The notes under the pieces: model-generated
The model's database searches: none
The model's input: only the letters and a program-made list of their open reading frames with translations
What the model was told of the DNA's origin: nothing
Made by a program: the position numbers and the translations under genes
Shown here: piece after piece, positions 46,803-56,567 of the stretch
How positions within the stretch are numbered: position 1 is the first letter of the stretch
Layout: every line of letters begins with the position of its first letter
Assembly: GCA_030528385.1 (NCBI GenBank)
Contig: JAUMYZ010000012.1
Coordinates: 1-60,004, forward strand
Length of the DNA stretch: 60,004 nucleotides
Source of the DNA: Moraxella sp.
GTDB lineage: Bacteria > Pseudomonadota > Gammaproteobacteria > Pseudomonadales > Moraxellaceae
Reading direction: 5' to 3'

Positions 46803-48686
46803 TTATTCTGCCTGACCAACACTCCAGTTACCGATGTCTGAAGATGGTGTTTCTTTAGGCTTGGCTAGGACTGTGCCAAACACGGCACCCCATTTTGGTT
46901 CGGCATAACCTTGTGCGCGAGTGATGGAAGCAATGTTGCCGCCGAACTCATTGGCTTGTGGGCCGTAGAATGAGCCAGTGAATGAGCCCACTTCTTCGGT
47001 GCCCACTTTCTTGGACTGACCGATGACTGTGTTGCCACTCACGCCACCATCAAAGGTTGCCAAATCGCGTTTTTCAAATGGCGCTTTTGTGTCTGTTTCG
47101 TCTTTTCTTACCAAGTTGTAGACACTGCCTGTAACTTGGTTTTTGGCGATGTCATATTTGGCTTGTGCAAAGTTACCGATGGTGGCTTCTTTTGCGGTGC
47201 TGCCAAAGGCGGTTGGTACGTGCTGTGAACCTTTGGTAGGTACGTTAGGACCAAGACCATAAGTCAAGGCATGACCAAAGTATTGTAGTACGCCACCTTT
47301 GGCTTGTACTTTCTTCATGTCTTCAACAGAAGTTTGGTGCGTGCCACGATAGAAGTAAGTGTCTACAGTGGTCGGAGCGCCGTGCTCTTGATATTGACGA
47401 TAGATGAAAGAACGGTCGCGGTTTTTCTCTTTGGCGCTAAGCGCGTCAATGTTGTTACTTAGACGACCATATTGAACATACTGCAGTCTTGCGGTTTGAA
47501 CATCGCTCAAGTCAGCGCTGGCTTTGCCAGTTTTTTCATTGTATAGGGCAACATAAGTGTTGTCGGTTTTTTGGTTAGCCTTTGTGCTGCTCTCTAGGTC
47601 TCTGTAGTTTTTACCAAAGATACGTGTGGTGAAGTCGTTGGCTGTGGGGTTGCTTCCAGCATAAGGAGCGATTGCATCGCCACTTTCAACGGTGTGGTTG
47701 ACAGCAAGCAACTTTTTGGTTTTTGTGTCAAGTTTGTAAACGTTCTCTTCTTGACCGAAAGCGGGCGCCACACTCTTGGTTTTTGCGTCAACTTGTGATT
47801 TTGAGTTGTACACCACCAAGCCAGTTTTGTTGTCATTCTCTGCAGCTGCTGATTTTGGAGCTCTGGCTTCAGCAATCGCAGCGGTCAAGCCAGCGGCATT
47901 TACCAAGGTGTTTTTTGCGTTTTCTGTTTGCAAGGTTCTGACGTCAGCGTAGGTGTAGTTTACGTCAGTTTTTGCATTGGCTGTGTCAGCTGTTTGGTAC
48001 TTTAGACCATCTGTTTGGGTGTACAGAGACGCCGCTGCTCCAACTGCACTGCCATCGCTTTTGACTTCTTCACCTGTGGCGTCGACCGCGATGATTTTTT
48101 TGGTGGATTTGCTGGCTTCTACACCAAAGGCGTAGTTTGACAACCATGGGTTTTGTTCTTCGGCATTGTAGAACGAGCTGTTACCAGAGCTGGCGCTCTT
48201 GTCAGCGTTTGCTGGACGGTCGTAGTTAGAGTTTTCTTTGCGGATGTAGTGAGCAGTACTGACCGAAGGAACTTTGCTTGAGTCAAAGTTGTCAATGAAA
48301 GGGTTGGTTACAGTAACCACTTCAGAGATTGGGCTGTTTTGTTTTTGACCTTTGACTGCGTCAGCAAGCAGCTTTTTGAACTCTGGGCTGTCGGCTTTAA
48401 GAGTTTTGTTGGCTTGAGCAAGTGTATTGGCTTGGTTGGCGTTCAGACCAGCTTCCAAAGCGGCTTTGACCAGCTTGTCAATGTTCTCTTTCTCGGCTTT
48501 TTGGGCAGCTTCTTTAGCTTCTTTAGCTTGTTGAGCTTTTTTGGCTTCTTCAGCTTTTTTGGCTGCATCATCATCTTGTTTTACAATCGGTGTAGAGGTG
48601 CTGGGGCTGTCATCGCTACCACAAGCTGTCAATGCTAGTGCAGCTAAGCTAATAGACACTGCCGATGCTAGGTTATTAAGTTTCAT
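46803..48686 (-). CDS. Large TbpB-like surface lipoprotein, probable Slam client
   Basis: 627 residues. Signal peptide with lipobox 'ALALTAC' (Cys22), then a Ser/Asp/Thr-rich linker and a highly charged Ala/Lys/Glu coiled coil (~40-75). The middle has no family I recognise. The C-terminal ~110 residues carry 'GSFTGSFYGPQANEFGGNI', the 8-stranded barrel signature shared by TbpB, LbpB, HpuA and factor H-binding proteins, which Slam proteins recognise. The N-terminal coil is unusual for TbpB. The ligand is unknown; no TonB-dependent receptor is adjacent. SD GGAAG precedes the ATG. Confidence 0.85.
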   Translation of the reverse strand: MKLNNLASAVSISLAALALTACGSDDSPSTSTPIVKQDDDAAKKAEEAKKAQQAKEAKEAAQKAEKENIDKLVKAALEAGLNANQANTLAQANKTLKADSPEFKKLLADAVKGQKQNSPISEVVTVTNPFIDNFDSSKVPSVSTAHYIRKENSNYDRPANADKSASSGNSSFYNAEEQNPWLSNYAFGVEASKSTKKIIAVDATGEEVKSDGSAVGAAASLYTQTDGLKYQTADTANAKTDVNYTYADVRTLQTENAKNTLVNAAGLTAAIAEARAPKSAAAENDNKTGLVVYNSKSQVDAKTKSVAPAFGQEENVYKLDTKTKKLLAVNHTVESGDAIAPYAGSNPTANDFTTRIFGKNYRDLESSTKANQKTDNTYVALYNEKTGKASADLSDVQTARLQYVQYGRLSNNIDALSAKEKNRDRSFIYRQYQEHGAPTTVDTYFYRGTHQTSVEDMKKVQAKGGVLQYFGHALTYGLGPNVPTKGSQHVPTAFGSTAKEATIGNFAQAKYDIAKNQVTGSVYNLVRKDETDTKAPFEKRDLATFDGGVSGNTVIGQSKKVGTEEVGSFTGSFYGPQANEFGGNIASITRAQGYAEPKWGAVFGTVLAKPKETPSSDIGNWSVGQAE

Positions 48687-49178
48687 AAGGAACTTCCTAT
48701 ATATTGTTGAAAATCACCAAACACATGTTTGGATAGTTAAGATAACCAACCGAGGTTTGGCTTACCATTGTACAACTCATGGTTAGTTATGTCAATCTGC
48801 ACCCACCACACGACCACAGGTCATTTGGCAAAGACAGACAAACGGCTACAAAGTAGCTTAAAGTATATGGTAATAAAATTGCTTTTACTTTGTCAAGTAA
48901 AAAAATCTACTTTGTTACGATTGCGCAGTTTTTGACACAGCTTATTGCAAAATTTAACATGACAGAAAGTCATCAGACGCCACCGCCAATAAAAAAGCAA
49001 TAACAACCAACTCAATGGTAAAGACAAAACTCACCATAACTGGCTAATATTTTAGCATATTTTCAGGTGTATTGAATAATTTTTGTCCCATTATTTGTGC
49101 CACTTATCCCAATATGTGATGAAGGGCTTTGTTGCTGTGTTGGGGTTGGGCAAATAAAAGACAACGGTTGCTAATGTC
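48687..49178 (-). promoter_or_regulatory. Long control region of the surface lipoprotein gene
   Basis: A 492-bp non-coding gap. On the minus strand a perfect -35 TTGACA (48896 to 48891) lies about 205 nt before the ATG, with a possible -10 TACCAT at an 18-nt spacing, so the leader is long. The -35 lies inside an inverted repeat TTTTACTT / AAGTAAAA (48883-48902), and an element ACAAAGTA/TACTTTGT occurs at 48848-48855, 48886-48893 and 48908-48915. Near the gene, CCAAAC-ACAT-GTTTGG (48717-48732) forms a hairpin. From ~48930 to 49178 I see nothing further. Confidence 0.5.
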
Positions 49179-50207
49179 TCATTTTAGCAACCAACCCTGA
49201 CTGATGTGCACGCCCACCGTGTCGCCAATGGCGAAATCTTGTTGATGACTGCCCTGCGCCAACAAGGTTGCTCCGTCTTTGTTTAAGGTATAAAGCCAAT
49301 GGCTGCCGCGAAAAGATTTTTGGCTGATGACCGCGCACAAGGCTGTGGCGTCCAGCTTTAGTGATGTGTTTTCGGGGCGCACCAAGATTTTGTTGGCGTG
49401 GGGGCAGTGATTGGCGCAGGCTATCGTGCCAAAGGCTGTGCTGGCGGTTGAATGGCTGGGGTCTAAGCGTTCAATGGACAGCAACGAGCCTTCGCCAACA
49501 AAGCGCGCAACGGCGGGCGTTTGGGGCTGATGGTACAAATTGGTGGGGCTGTCCCATTGCTCCAGCGTGCCATCGGTCATGATACCCACCACGTCCGCCA
49601 CGTTGAAGGCTTCGGCTTGGTCGTGCGTTACCAAAATGGCGCTGACGTTTTCGCTTTTGAGCAAGGTGCGCACTTCATTGGACAAGGTGTTGCGCAAATC
49701 CACATCAAGATTGGAAAATGGCTCATCAAGCAGCACCAATTTGGGGCGTGGTGCCAGCGTGCGTGCCAGCGCCACCCTTTGTTGTTGCCCGCCTGAAAGT
49801 TCGTGGGGGTAGCGGCGTTCGTAGGGCGACATTTCAATCAACGCCAGCAGCTCGCCGATACGTTCGCGCTGAGCTTGTTTGGATAGATGACCAAGACCAA
49901 AAGCAATGTTTTGGGCAACGGTCAAATGGGGGAACAAGGCATAATCTTGAAACACCATGCCGATTTGACGTTTGTGTGGGGCGATGTTGATGTGTTGTTG
50001 GTGGTCAAATAGGGGGGTTTGGTTCAGTGTGATGGCGCCTGTTTTGGGGGTCTCAAAACCGAGCAAACACCTTAAAATACTGGTTTTGCCGCAGCCAGAA
50101 TGCCCAAGCAAGCAGGCGATTTGTCCTTGGGCGAGCTCAAAGCCGACGTGAGTAAAAACGGGTTTGTCGCCAAATTGTAAAGCAAGCTCACTTACAGATA
50201 AGGTCAT
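49179..50207 (-). CDS. fbpC: Ferric-iron ABC transporter ATP-binding protein
   Basis: ATPase of an FbpABC-type Fe3+ importer. 342 residues: Walker A 'LLGHSGCGKTSILRCLL', Q-loop 'MVFQDYALFPHLTV', signature 'HELSGGQQQRVALARTLAP', Walker B 'LVLLDEPFSNLDVDL', and a C-terminal regulatory TOBE-like domain ('ILVRPENTSLKLDA'). Overlaps fbpB by 4 bp. Confidence 0.92.
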   Translation of the reverse strand: MTLSVSELALQFGDKPVFTHVGFELAQGQIACLLGHSGCGKTSILRCLLGFETPKTGAITLNQTPLFDHQQHINIAPHKRQIGMVFQDYALFPHLTVAQNIAFGLGHLSKQAQRERIGELLALIEMSPYERRYPHELSGGQQQRVALARTLAPRPKLVLLDEPFSNLDVDLRNTLSNEVRTLLKSENVSAILVTHDQAEAFNVADVVGIMTDGTLEQWDSPTNLYHQPQTPAVARFVGEGSLLSIERLDPSHSTASTAFGTIACANHCPHANKILVRPENTSLKLDATALCAVISQKSFRGSHWLYTLNKDGATLLAQGSHQQDFAIGDTVGVHISQGWLLK

Positions 50208-51811
50208 GATTTTTGTCCTAATTTTGAAAAGAGTATCACAGGAATCAGTCCCACCAGCACAATCACCAAGGCAGGCAATGCCGCTTTGTCATAAATGCCT
50301 TCGGTGGTAAAGGCGTAGATACGCACCGACAACATGTCCCAATCAAAGGGGCGCATCATCAAGGTGATGGGCATTTCTTTCATGACGTCCACAAAGACAA
50401 TCAACATCGCCGTGCCGATGGATTTTTTGAGTAGGGGCAGATAAATGGTGCGGACATTGTGCCAGCCTGTCAGCCCAAAGGTGTGCGCCGCTTCTATATA
50501 GTTGGGTTTGATGCGTTCAATGCCTGAGTTCAGACTAGAAACTCCCAACGCCAAAAAGCGGATTAAATAGGCAATGAGCATGACCGCCAGTGTGCCCTTA
50601 AAAATTTCGGTGGTGCCTTCGCCAAAGGGCAGATATTCAAGCAGTACGTTGTCCAGCCAAGCCACAGGCACAAACACCCCCACCGCCAGCACCGTACCTG
50701 GTACGGCATAACCCAGCGTGGCAAGGCGCGAACTGACGATGGCAAATTTGCTTTTGTCGTGATAACTTGCCAAAGCAATGCCAAAGGCAACGATTGCAAC
50801 GAGCAAGGCTGAGAGTATGGCAACCACAAATGAGTACCACGCTTGGGTGCTAAGACTGCTTAGGGCGTCAAGCGACCAAGTGTGGCTCGCCCAAATCAGC
50901 AGCTGAATGAGCGGAATGACAAAGGCAAGCAACAAAATCGTGCCACAATAGGCGCTTGCCAGCCATTTTTTGCTGCCAGTCAAGGGCTTTGGGACATAAG
51001 AGTTGCTGCGCCCTGCCACTTCAAAACGGCGCTTGCCCCGACTAAGCTGCTCAAGCACCACAAGCAAAAAGACAAACCCAATCAGCAAGCTGGCAAGTTG
51101 TTTGGCGGTCTCTAAGGAAAAAAAGCCAAACCACGCGTCATAAATGGCGGTGGTAAAGGTCTCAAAACCAAAAACGGACACCGTGCCAAAATCTGCCAGC
51201 ACTTCCATCAGCGCCAAAATCGCCCCGCCAGCAATCCATGGGCGCGCCATAGGCAAGGCAATTTTGACAAAAGATTGATAAGGCGACAATCCCAAGGATG
51301 CGCCCGCTTCTAGGGCTTTGTTACCCATCGTGGCAAAGGCGTTTTTGGCAAGCAAATACACATAAGGATAAAAGGTCAGGCTCATAATCACTGCCACTCC
51401 AAAGCCGTTGCGAATGTCGGGCAAACCTTGTGCAAACCCCCAGCTTTGGCGCAGATAGGTGCTGATTGCTCCAGAGTACTCAAACATGCCAAGTTGTACA
51501 AATGCCAGCACATAAGCAGGCACCGCCAAGGGCAACATCATCGCCCACGCAAAAAAGCGCTGCAATGGAAAGTGGTACATGCTCACCAGCCATGCGCTGC
51601 TGGTGCCCAATGTGATGACCCCCAGCCCCACCGCCACCATCAAAAATAGGGTGTTTTTTATCAAAACGGGCAGCTGATAATCCAACAAAAATTCCCAAAT
51701 GTGCGCATCAAACTCACCCAGCGCCATCACGATGACAACGATGGGCAATAAGACCAATAGGGCAAAGACAAGTAACCAAGTTTTGGACAATAGGTGATAA
51801 GGGGTTTTCAT
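50204..51811 (-). CDS. fbpB: Ferric-iron ABC transporter permease
   Basis: 535 residues, a fused two-domain permease with about 12 helices, as in FbpB/SfuB. Each half carries an EAA-type loop: 'ALEAGASLGLSPYQSFVKIA' and 'YIEAAHTFGLTGWHNVRTIY'. First gene of fbpBC, divergent from fbpA. Confidence 0.92.
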   Translation of the reverse strand: MKTPYHLLSKTWLLVFALLVLLPIVVIVMALGEFDAHIWEFLLDYQLPVLIKNTLFLMVAVGLGVITLGTSSAWLVSMYHFPLQRFFAWAMMLPLAVPAYVLAFVQLGMFEYSGAISTYLRQSWGFAQGLPDIRNGFGVAVIMSLTFYPYVYLLAKNAFATMGNKALEAGASLGLSPYQSFVKIALPMARPWIAGGAILALMEVLADFGTVSVFGFETFTTAIYDAWFGFFSLETAKQLASLLIGFVFLLVVLEQLSRGKRRFEVAGRSNSYVPKPLTGSKKWLASAYCGTILLLAFVIPLIQLLIWASHTWSLDALSSLSTQAWYSFVVAILSALLVAIVAFGIALASYHDKSKFAIVSSRLATLGYAVPGTVLAVGVFVPVAWLDNVLLEYLPFGEGTTEIFKGTLAVMLIAYLIRFLALGVSSLNSGIERIKPNYIEAAHTFGLTGWHNVRTIYLPLLKKSIGTAMLIVFVDVMKEMPITLMMRPFDWDMLSVRIYAFTTEGIYDKAALPALVIVLVGLIPVILFSKLGQKS

Positions 51812-52012
51812 ACAAGGTCGCCATGTTTTTGTTTGGTATTATACTAAATAAAATGCTGCTGGTGAGTGAAAATGATTATTTTTTATTATCAAGAATAAGA
51901 ACTTTTATTATTTAATAATTGGTAAATTTTTGTTATACTGATTGCGCCCGCTCAAAATTTGAGTGATGTCAGTAGTCCTTGTGGCTTTTTTGTGTTAATA
52001 AAGGATAGAAGT
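51812..52012. promoter_or_regulatory. Divergent fbpBC / fbpA control region with candidate Fur box
   Basis: A 201-bp AT-rich gap. On the minus strand TATAAT (51843 to 51838) serves fbpBC. On the plus strand an extended -10 TGTTATACT (51931-51939) serves fbpA. A candidate Fur box at 51868-51886 matches the 19-bp consensus at 12 positions and sits near the fbpBC -35, so joint iron repression is plausible. Confidence 0.5.
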
Positions 52013-53002
52013 ATGAAAAAATTTCTTGCACTTAGTGTGGCATTGGCGATGACTGCACCTGCGTTTGCTAACGAGCTGGTGGTGTATTCTGCACGTGCTG
52101 ATGAACTATTAAAACCCATCGTACAAAAGTACCAACAAAAAACAGGCACCAAAATCACCGTGGTGAGCGACAAAGCAGGTCCTTTGATGGAAAAACTCAA
52201 AGCCGAAGGCAAAAACACCAAGGCGGACGTGCTGATTACTGTTGATGGTGGCAACCTTTGGCAAGCCGCCCAAGCGGGTTTGTTTAAGCCAGTCAACTCT
52301 GCCACCTTAAAGAGCAACATTCCATCGCACCTAAGAGACCCAGCCAACCAGTGGTTTGGTTTGTCAGTGCGTGCTCGTACCATTTTTTATAATCCCCAAA
52401 AGGTGAACGCCAATCAGCTGTCCACCTATGCTGACCTAGCCAACCCCAAATGGAAAGGCAAACTGTGTCTGCGCACTTCAAACAACGTTTATAACCAATC
52501 GTTGGTGGCGACGATGATTGCCAACCAAGGTCAAGCCAAAACCGAACAAATGGTCAAAGGCTGGGTTGCCAACTTAGCAACCAAACCCTTTGCCAACGAC
52601 ACCGCTTTGTTAGAAGCCATCGGTGCAGGTCAGTGCGATGTGGGCATTGCCAACACTTATTATTTTGGTCGCCTATTGGACAAAAAGCCAAACATCAATG
52701 TCAAAGTCTTTTTTGCTGACCAAGCTGGCAAAGGCACGCACGTCAATGTTTCGGGTGCAGGCGTGGTAAAACACAGCAAAAACGCCGCCGAAGCCCAAAA
52801 GTTCATTGAGTGGCTAAGTGGGGCTGAAGCACAAAACTTGTTTGCTGACCTAAACAACGAGTATCCGGCCAACCCACGCATTTCCCCTGACCCAAAAGTT
52901 GCCAAGTGGGGTAATTTTAAACACGACTTTATCAACGTGTCTGTGGCAGGCAAAAACCAAGCCAAGGCCATCATGTTGATGAAAAAGGCAGGCTATCAAT
53001 AA
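52013..53002 (+). CDS. fbpA: Periplasmic ferric-iron-binding protein
   Basis: Captures Fe3+ in the periplasm for FbpBC. 329 residues from ATG 52013 (AAGGA upstream). Signal peptide cut after 'TAPAFA'. Transferrin-like fold: '[20 protein letters not shown]', '[19 protein letters not shown]'-type hinge '[17 protein letters not shown]', and the two adjacent iron-binding tyrosines in '[12 protein letters not shown]'. Separated from its permease genes by a divergent promoter rather than in a single operon. Confidence 0.93.
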   Translation: MKKFLALSVALAMTAPAFANELVVYSARADELLKPIVQKYQQKTGTKITVVSDKAGPLMEKLKAEGKNTKADVLITVDGGNLWQAAQAGLFKPVNSATLKSNIPSHLRDPANQWFGLSVRARTIFYNPQKVNANQLSTYADLANPKWKGKLCLRTSNNVYNQSLVATMIANQGQAKTEQMVKGWVANLATKPFANDTALLEAIGAGQCDVGIANTYYFGRLLDKKPNINVKVFFADQAGKGTHVNVSGAGVVKHSKNAAEAQKFIEWLSGAEAQNLFADLNNEYPANPRISPDPKVAKWGNFKHDFINVSVAGKNQAKAIMLMKKAGYQ

Positions 53003-53018
53003 GCCGTTGCTCCAACAG

Positions 53019-53048
53019 CAAAAACCGCTCTGCTGGGCGGTTTTTGTT
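53019..53048 (+). terminator. Bidirectional terminator between fbpA and dapE
   Basis: AAAAACCGC (53020-53028) and GCGGTTTTT (53037-53045) form a perfect stem with a T-run on either strand, suitable for both convergent genes. Confidence 0.85.
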
Positions 53049-53060
53049 TTGCTTGGTGGT

Positions 53061-54230
53061 TTAGGTATTGATGAGTAACTTTTCTAAGATTTTCTCATAA
53101 ACATCGGTGAGTTTTTCCAAATCATCTACTGCCACGCACTCGTCCACTTGGTGAATGGTGGCGTTTAGTACACCCAGCTCCACAACCTGAGCCCCCATCG
53201 GTGCGACAAATCGTCCGTCCGATGTGCCGCCCGATGTGGACAGTGTGGTGTGTGTGCCCGTAACGTCCAAAATCGCCTGCCGACACGCCTGCACCAATTC
53301 GCCTTCGCCCGTCAAAAAGGGCTGACCTGACAAGCTCCAATCAATGTGGTAGCTGGCTTGACTGCCTGCCAGATGTTTGTCAAAAATGGCGTGCGTTTTT
53401 GCCTTCAGTTCACTGTCTGTGCTTTCGGTGGAAAAGCGAAAATTAAAAGCGACTTTGAGCGTTTCGGGGATAACGTTGGTCGCCCCTGTGCCAGCGTGAA
53501 TGTTGGAGAGTTGTAAGCTGGTGGCTGGAAAGTAGGCATTGCCGTTGTCCCAAACGGTGCTGGTAAATTCTGCCAGTGCAGGCAGGGCAGCGTGAATGGG
53601 ATTGACCGCCAAATGTGGATAGGCAACGTGCCCTTGTTTGCCTGTGATGGTAAGCGTCCCACCCAATGAGCCACGCCGACCGTTTTTGATGACATCGCCA
53701 AGCGTATGGGTGCTGGACGGCTCACCCACCAAACAATAATCAATGTGTTGCCCTGTTTTTTGCAAATGCTCCACCACTTTGACCGTGCCATTTTTGGCAA
53801 CGCCTTCTTCATCGGCAGTGATAAGTAGGGCAATCGTGCCGTTATGCTGGGGGTATTTGGCGACAAAGCGTTCAGCTGCCACCACAAAGCAAGCAATCGC
53901 CGTTTTCATATCCGCCGAGCCACGAGCATAGAGCATGCCGTCTTTGATGGTGGGGGTAAAGGGCGGGTGCGTCCATGCCGCTTCATCGCCTGTGGGCACA
54001 ACGTCAGTATGCCCCAAAAAACACAATACAGGCGAGCCACTGCCACGGGTCGCCCATAGGTTTTTGACACGGGCATTGTCGCCTGTATCGCCTTCGCCAA
54101 AATAAAGAAACTGGCTGTCAAAGCCCAATTTTTCTAATCGTCTGGCGATGATATTTTGGCAGTTGTGGTCGTTTGGGGTGATGGACGGCTCGGCAAGTAG
54201 CTCAAGGCTTAAGGCTAAGGTGGGGGTCAT
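53061..54230 (-). CDS. dapE: Succinyl-diaminopimelate desuccinylase
   Basis: Zinc hydrolase of the lysine/DAP pathway. 389 residues. Metal ligands: His74 ('[14 protein letters not shown]') with catalytic Asp76, the bridging Asp in '[15 protein letters not shown]', and Glu-Glu in '[14 protein letters not shown]'. 'LVGEPSST' and the C-terminal His region '[15 protein letters not shown]' complete the site. The start overlaps the NYN-protein stop by 4 bp. Confidence 0.95.
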   Translation of the reverse strand: MTPTLALSLELLAEPSITPNDHNCQNIIARRLEKLGFDSQFLYFGEGDTGDNARVKNLWATRGSGSPVLCFLGHTDVVPTGDEAAWTHPPFTPTIKDGMLYARGSADMKTAIACFVVAAERFVAKYPQHNGTIALLITADEEGVAKNGTVKVVEHLQKTGQHIDYCLVGEPSSTHTLGDVIKNGRRGSLGGTLTITGKQGHVAYPHLAVNPIHAALPALAEFTSTVWDNGNAYFPATSLQLSNIHAGTGATNVIPETLKVAFNFRFSTESTDSELKAKTHAIFDKHLAGSQASYHIDWSLSGQPFLTGEGELVQACRQAILDVTGTHTTLSTSGGTSDGRFVAPMGAQVVELGVLNATIHQVDECVAVDDLEKLTDVYEKILEKLLINT

Positions 54231-55297
54231 GGGGTTTCCTTGTTGGGTAGTAGGCGGATTTGGGTTTTGTTTTGGTTAAATTCAAACGATTTGCTGTCAA
54301 TCTTTTTTAGGAGTTCAACGATATTTCTACAGCCATATTCTGATGCATTAAAATCAGGGTGTTGTTTTTTAATTTCTATTGCCAAAGGGTTTAAATAAGC
54401 CCATTCATTTATCCTTCTGTACTGTTTGATGGTTTTTTGTGCAATATTTAAAAACTTACTAAAACTTGGTCTTTTTCTGACATATTTTTGTGAGCCTTCT
54501 TGCTTGATTTCAAAGACATCAAGCAGGGCTAATAAGCCAGATAATTTCGCCCGCCCGTAAGTACGAGTATCAAAATCAGGCTTAATGGCAGTCAAATAAT
54601 TGCCCAAGCTAGAAAGATTTGACCAACCATCATCATCGGCGGTGTCTTTGATGGCTTTATAAATCAGTTGCAAGGTTGCTTCGTCTATGGGCTTTGCTTG
54701 ATTGTTGGTGTTTTCTGATTGGGTGTTTGCTGTGTGATGGCTTGGGAGCGGATTTTGGGGCTGCTGTGGTGGTGCGGCGTTGGGTGCTATCGTGTTGGTA
54801 TCTGCGGACTTGGCATTTTTTGGTAGGGCAGGTGGGCTGTCTTGTGTGGCGTTGTCTGTGCCATTTTCTAGGTTTTCTATATAAATAAATTTATCGCAAG
54901 CATTGATAAAAGCGTTAGGTGTTTTATTTTCGCCAAAGCCATAAACCAAAAGTCCGCTTTCACGAATGCGACTGGCAAGCGGTGTAAAATCACTGTCGCT
55001 AGACACGATACAAAAACCGTCCAACGCACCGCCATACAACAAATCCATGGCATTGATGATGAGTATCATGTCGGTGGCGTCTTTGCCTTTGGTGTAGGCA
55101 AACTGCTGAATGGGCGTGATGGCGTGGGGCAGTAAAATCTCTCGCCAAGCGTTTAATCGCTCGCTGCTCCAATCACCATAAATACGCTTAACGCTGGCAA
55201 TGCCATATTTGGCGACTTCTTGTAAGATGGCAGGAATTTTTTTGGGTGATGAATTGTCAGCGTCTATAAGTACGGCAAATTTTTTGGGATTATTCAT
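54227..55297 (-). CDS. NYN-domain protein with tandem LOTUS-like repeats
   Basis: 356 residues. N-terminal NYN/PIN-like nuclease domain (~5-150) with the acidic residues in place: '[11 protein letters not shown]', '[17 protein letters not shown]', '[18 protein letters not shown]'. A disordered N/P/Q-rich linker (~150-205) follows. Then come two related segments, ~215-275 ('[20 protein letters not shown]', '[18 protein letters not shown]') and ~290-345 ('[20 protein letters not shown]', '[20 protein letters not shown]'), which look like OST-HTH/LOTUS RNA-binding modules. Probably a single-strand RNase. Overlaps dapE by 4 bp. Confidence 0.85.
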   Translation of the reverse strand: MNNPKKFAVLIDADNSSPKKIPAILQEVAKYGIASVKRIYGDWSSERLNAWREILLPHAITPIQQFAYTKGKDATDMILIINAMDLLYGGALDGFCIVSSDSDFTPLASRIRESGLLVYGFGENKTPNAFINACDKFIYIENLENGTDNATQDSPPALPKNAKSADTNTIAPNAAPPQQPQNPLPSHHTANTQSENTNNQAKPIDEATLQLIYKAIKDTADDDGWSNLSSLGNYLTAIKPDFDTRTYGRAKLSGLLALLDVFEIKQEGSQKYVRKRPSFSKFLNIAQKTIKQYRRINEWAYLNPLAIEIKKQHPDFNASEYGCRNIVELLKKIDSKSFEFNQNKTQIRLLPNKETP

Positions 55298-55351
55298 TGG
55301 TGTTTCTCCTTGTGTGTTTTTGTAAATGCAAATCCCATGCCGTTTATTTTA

Positions 55352-55945
55352 TCAATCATAAACCTTGGCAAACTCATCAAGCCTTGGGTTGGTTTGCCAG
55401 CGGTATTCGCAGTGATTGGCAATGGCTTGGGCGGTTTGTGTGCCATAATAATCAGCAATAAAGCCAAGCGTCATGTCCATGCCTGCCGATACCCCCGATG
55501 ATGTGTAAAATTTGCCATCATGCACCCAGCGGGCGACCCTTTGCCAGTGTACTTTGGTGCTTTGGCTGGTTGCCCACTCATAGGCTTTTTTATTACTGGT
55601 GGCGTGCTTGCCGTCCAAACAGCCCGCCTTTGCCAAAAGTGCCGAGCCTGTGCAAACGCTCAAACAAATGCTGGCTTGCTCCACCCATTTGGCAAGTTGG
55701 CATAAAAACGCTGGGTCATTGACCAGACGGCGTGTGCCTTGACCGCCCACAACCAATAAAACGCTGTTTTTGTTTAGGGCGTGCAGGGCGTGGCTTTGTA
55801 TCAAAAAACCTTGACAACTTTTAACCAATCCGCCAAACTGCGACACATAGTGCAAACGCACATCAGGACAACGAGCCAAAAACTCCATTGCCCCCATCAA
55901 ATCCAGCGTTTCATAATCTTTAAAAAATAAGCAATAAATGTCCAT
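55352..55945 (-). CDS. DJ-1/PfpI family protein
   Basis: 197 residues, class-I amidotransferase-like fold. 'YCLFFKDYETLDLMGAMEFL' opens the fold and the nucleophile elbow is 'ICLSVCTGSALLAKAG', with Cys in the DJ-1 position; 'SGVSAGMDMTLGFIAD' is typical of the AraC-type regulatory/isonitrile hydratase branch. No DNA-binding domain. Function unknown, perhaps isonitrile hydratase-like. 13 bp downstream of the oxygenase gene. Confidence 0.85.
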   Translation of the reverse strand: MDIYCLFFKDYETLDLMGAMEFLARCPDVRLHYVSQFGGLVKSCQGFLIQSHALHALNKNSVLLVVGGQGTRRLVNDPAFLCQLAKWVEQASICLSVCTGSALLAKAGCLDGKHATSNKKAYEWATSQSTKVHWQRVARWVHDGKFYTSSGVSAGMDMTLGFIADYYGTQTAQAIANHCEYRWQTNPRLDEFAKVYD

Positions 55946-55958
55946 TTGCTGTCCTATA

Positions 55959-56567
55959 TTATTGTTTTAATACGTCATCGTCTCTTCTTAGCCAAGTGGC
56001 GATAGAAAAACGTGTCCGCTGAGTGATTTCCACCTGATGTCTTAGATTGCTGTCAAAGAGCACCAAGCGACCCGCTTTGGGGGTGAGCTGGTGTAAATTG
56101 CCCGCTTTGTCATACAGGCTGATGTGTCCACCGTCGCTGTCCGCCCAATCGTCATTAAGATAAAAAACGGCAGAAATCACCCGCTCGTCTCGCCCCGCAG
56201 GATTGTCGCTGTGCCACTGATAGCCAAAGCCAGCAGGATAGCAAGCGTAATGGGCTTCGCTTCGGCGAATGCCAGTAAACAGCATTTGATTAAAATAGCG
56301 TCCCAGCCCATCAATGCTTGCCAAATATGCCATGCCAATGGGGGTGGTCTCATCAATCCAACGAATGCTGTCGCCACGAATGTTTTCCAAGCGTTCGCCG
56401 TGGGTGAGTGTGGCTTGTTTGTAGTCAATAAAGCCGCTCTCAAGCTGCAAGGCTTTGACGGCTTGGACAGCAAACACATCGTCCAACACCACAAAGCCTG
56501 TGTCCACAAAAAAGTCTAATTTATTATCTAATAAGGCGTGCCAGTCGGGGCTAAAATCGTGGGTCAT
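55959..56567 (-). CDS. 2-oxoglutarate-Fe(II) oxygenase
   Basis: 202 residues of the prolyl-4-hydroxylase-like superfamily. The iron triad is complete: 'YQWHSDNPAGRDERVIS' gives His-x-Asp and 'LVLFDSNLRHQVEIT' the distal His; Arg in 'TRFSIATWLRRD' would bind 2-oxoglutarate. Likely cotranscribed with the DJ-1-like gene. Substrate unknown. Confidence 0.87.
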   Translation of the reverse strand: MTHDFSPDWHALLDNKLDFFVDTGFVVLDDVFAVQAVKALQLESGFIDYKQATLTHGERLENIRGDSIRWIDETTPIGMAYLASIDGLGRYFNQMLFTGIRRSEAHYACYPAGFGYQWHSDNPAGRDERVISAVFYLNDDWADSDGGHISLYDKAGNLHQLTPKAGRLVLFDSNLRHQVEITQRTRFSIATWLRRDDDVLKQ

